From NCBI RefSeq assembly GCF_021018895.1, contig NC_079364.1, positions 4,189,901 through 4,253,900 of the forward strand: a DNA stretch of 64,000 nt. Direction: 5' to 3'. Origin of the DNA: Seriola aureovittata (taxonomy: Eukaryota; Chordata; Actinopteri; Carangiformes; Carangidae). The position numbers were made by a program, and so were the translations under genes. Position 1 is the stretch's first letter. Each line of letters starts with the position of its first letter. Of the stretch, positions 63,332 to 64,000 are shown in pieces. The notes below the pieces were generated by a model that ran no database searches, was not told the DNA's origin, and saw nothing but the letters and a program-made list of their open reading frames with translations.

Positions 63332-63352
63332 GTGTGTGTGTGTGTGTGTGTG
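63332..63352. repeat. (GT)n microsatellite, 10 units
   Basis: Short pure GT run, intronic. Confidence 0.92.
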
Positions 63353-63590
63353 AGAGTGAGTGTAGTTTCCATTCTCTGGAAGTACTGTCACTGTGATACA
63401 TGAGCAGCCCTTAGTCATTTGGCATTGTAAAGTTAAAGCTTTAGTATTAATAAACTGCTGGTATGAGGCTGGCAGCTACTACATATATTGTTCATGGTAA
63501 AGTTATGGTGCTGTACTTTATAGGCTCCGTTCAGGCAGGTTTAATATTCCAAGGGGAGGCGATTTGTAAAAACTTTTGTGCTGCTCTAGT

Positions 63591-63850
63591 GCTGAAATAA
63601 TTAGCTGATTAATTAATCAGTTGACAGAAATCAATGATGCTCAACTGAGCAAAAATGCCAACAAAATTTGTAGGTTCCAGCTTCTCAAACATCAGGATTT
63701 GCTGCTTTTGTCTGCTTTGTTTTATTTGATTTCACTTTACAAAGTTTTCTAACTCTTCGTCTTGTTTCTTTTAACTTTCCCCCTGGAGATGATATCATTG
63801 ATATCACTGGAAATGAACTAACTTTGGGCTGTTTTTTGGATTAAAAAAAA
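63591..63850. mobile_element. GCAACTAA-type AT-rich repeat
   Basis: It begins gctgaaataattagctgatt and contains ttccagcttctcaaacatca and ggatttgctgcttttgtctg, clear matches to the family in its other orientation, ending near aactttgggctgttttttgg. Confidence 0.65.
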
Positions 63851-64000
63851 AGTGAGCATCAACATGTGCTCCATGTAGTATGAGGATGACCCGTTTTCAC
63901 TCCTGAGTCTTGACTGGAGAAGCTTTCTGAGCGCTCGTTTGTGAGATGTTTTTATTGACTCTCAACCATGGCTGCACGGTAAACCCATTGTTCAAGGCCA

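Larger units (their letters stand above)
51526..64000 (-). other. nell1: nell1 intron ~2, 5' end cut by the window edge
   Basis: This is sequence upstream of exon 3 in gene sense. The expected exon with the GFGMDPDLQ-like and KAFLFQ-like motifs of NELL1 was looked for on the minus strand and not found, so it probably lies to the right of the window. Contents include dispersed repeats (52612-52870, 54464-54540, 55922-56075, 62235-62522, 63591-63850), simple repeats, an AT palindrome, and two splice-bounded candidate microexons (54913-54954 and 61111-61137). The rest is unremarkable. Confidence 0.75.

Overview
This is vertebrate nuclear DNA, almost certainly from a teleost fish and probably a percomorph. 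It is AT-rich, intron-dominated and full of dinucleotide microsatellites. It also holds dispersed repeats that I recognise from teleost genomes: a tRNA-derived SINE, 3' tails of the L2/V-SINE type, Tc1-like transposase remnants and several short non-coding families. There are no bacterial operons, CRISPR arrays, rRNA genes or functional tRNA genes. Most open reading frames of 60 aa or more run through microsatellites or repeats and are not genes.

One gene explains the coding content: nell1 (neural EGFL-like 1), on the minus strand. Five consecutive internal exons lie at 51375-51525, 35785-35955, 11798-11894, 4689-4761 and 4019-4101, listed 5' to 3' of the gene. All have GT-AG borders. Their intron phases (1, 2, 1, 0, 1, then 0 at the last donor) join into one uninterrupted frame of 575 nt, about 191 residues. 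The product is the thrombospondin N-terminal/laminin-G-like domain of NELL1 and the start of its coiled coil. The signal-peptide and preceding N-terminal exons should lie to the right of the window. The rest of the coiled coil and the VWC and EGF exons should lie to the left. Exon numbers used here (3 to 7) follow my memory of mammalian NELL1 and are tentative.

Layout: 1-4018 is part of intron 7 and carries a MITE-like element. 4102-4688 is intron 6. 4762-11797 is intron 5 (7 kb), with a composite repeat, GA and GT microsatellites and a Tc1-like N-terminal transposase relic. 11895-35784 is intron 4 (24 kb), the largest complete intron, with the SINE and several dispersed repeats. 35956-51374 is intron 3 (15 kb), with two different Tc1-like C-terminal relics, L2/V-SINE tails and long CA and G tracts. 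51526-64000 is part of intron 2, with more copies of the dispersed families.

I see no clearly new biological system. The items most worth a second look are three splice-bounded, in-frame segments that are not part of known NELL1 (69 nt on the plus strand at 37341; 42 nt and 27 nt on the minus strand at 54913 and 61111), a CA repeat 27 nt inside the intron after exon 5, and nested transposon insertions. All repeat and family assignments come from recall and reading by eye; no database was searched.
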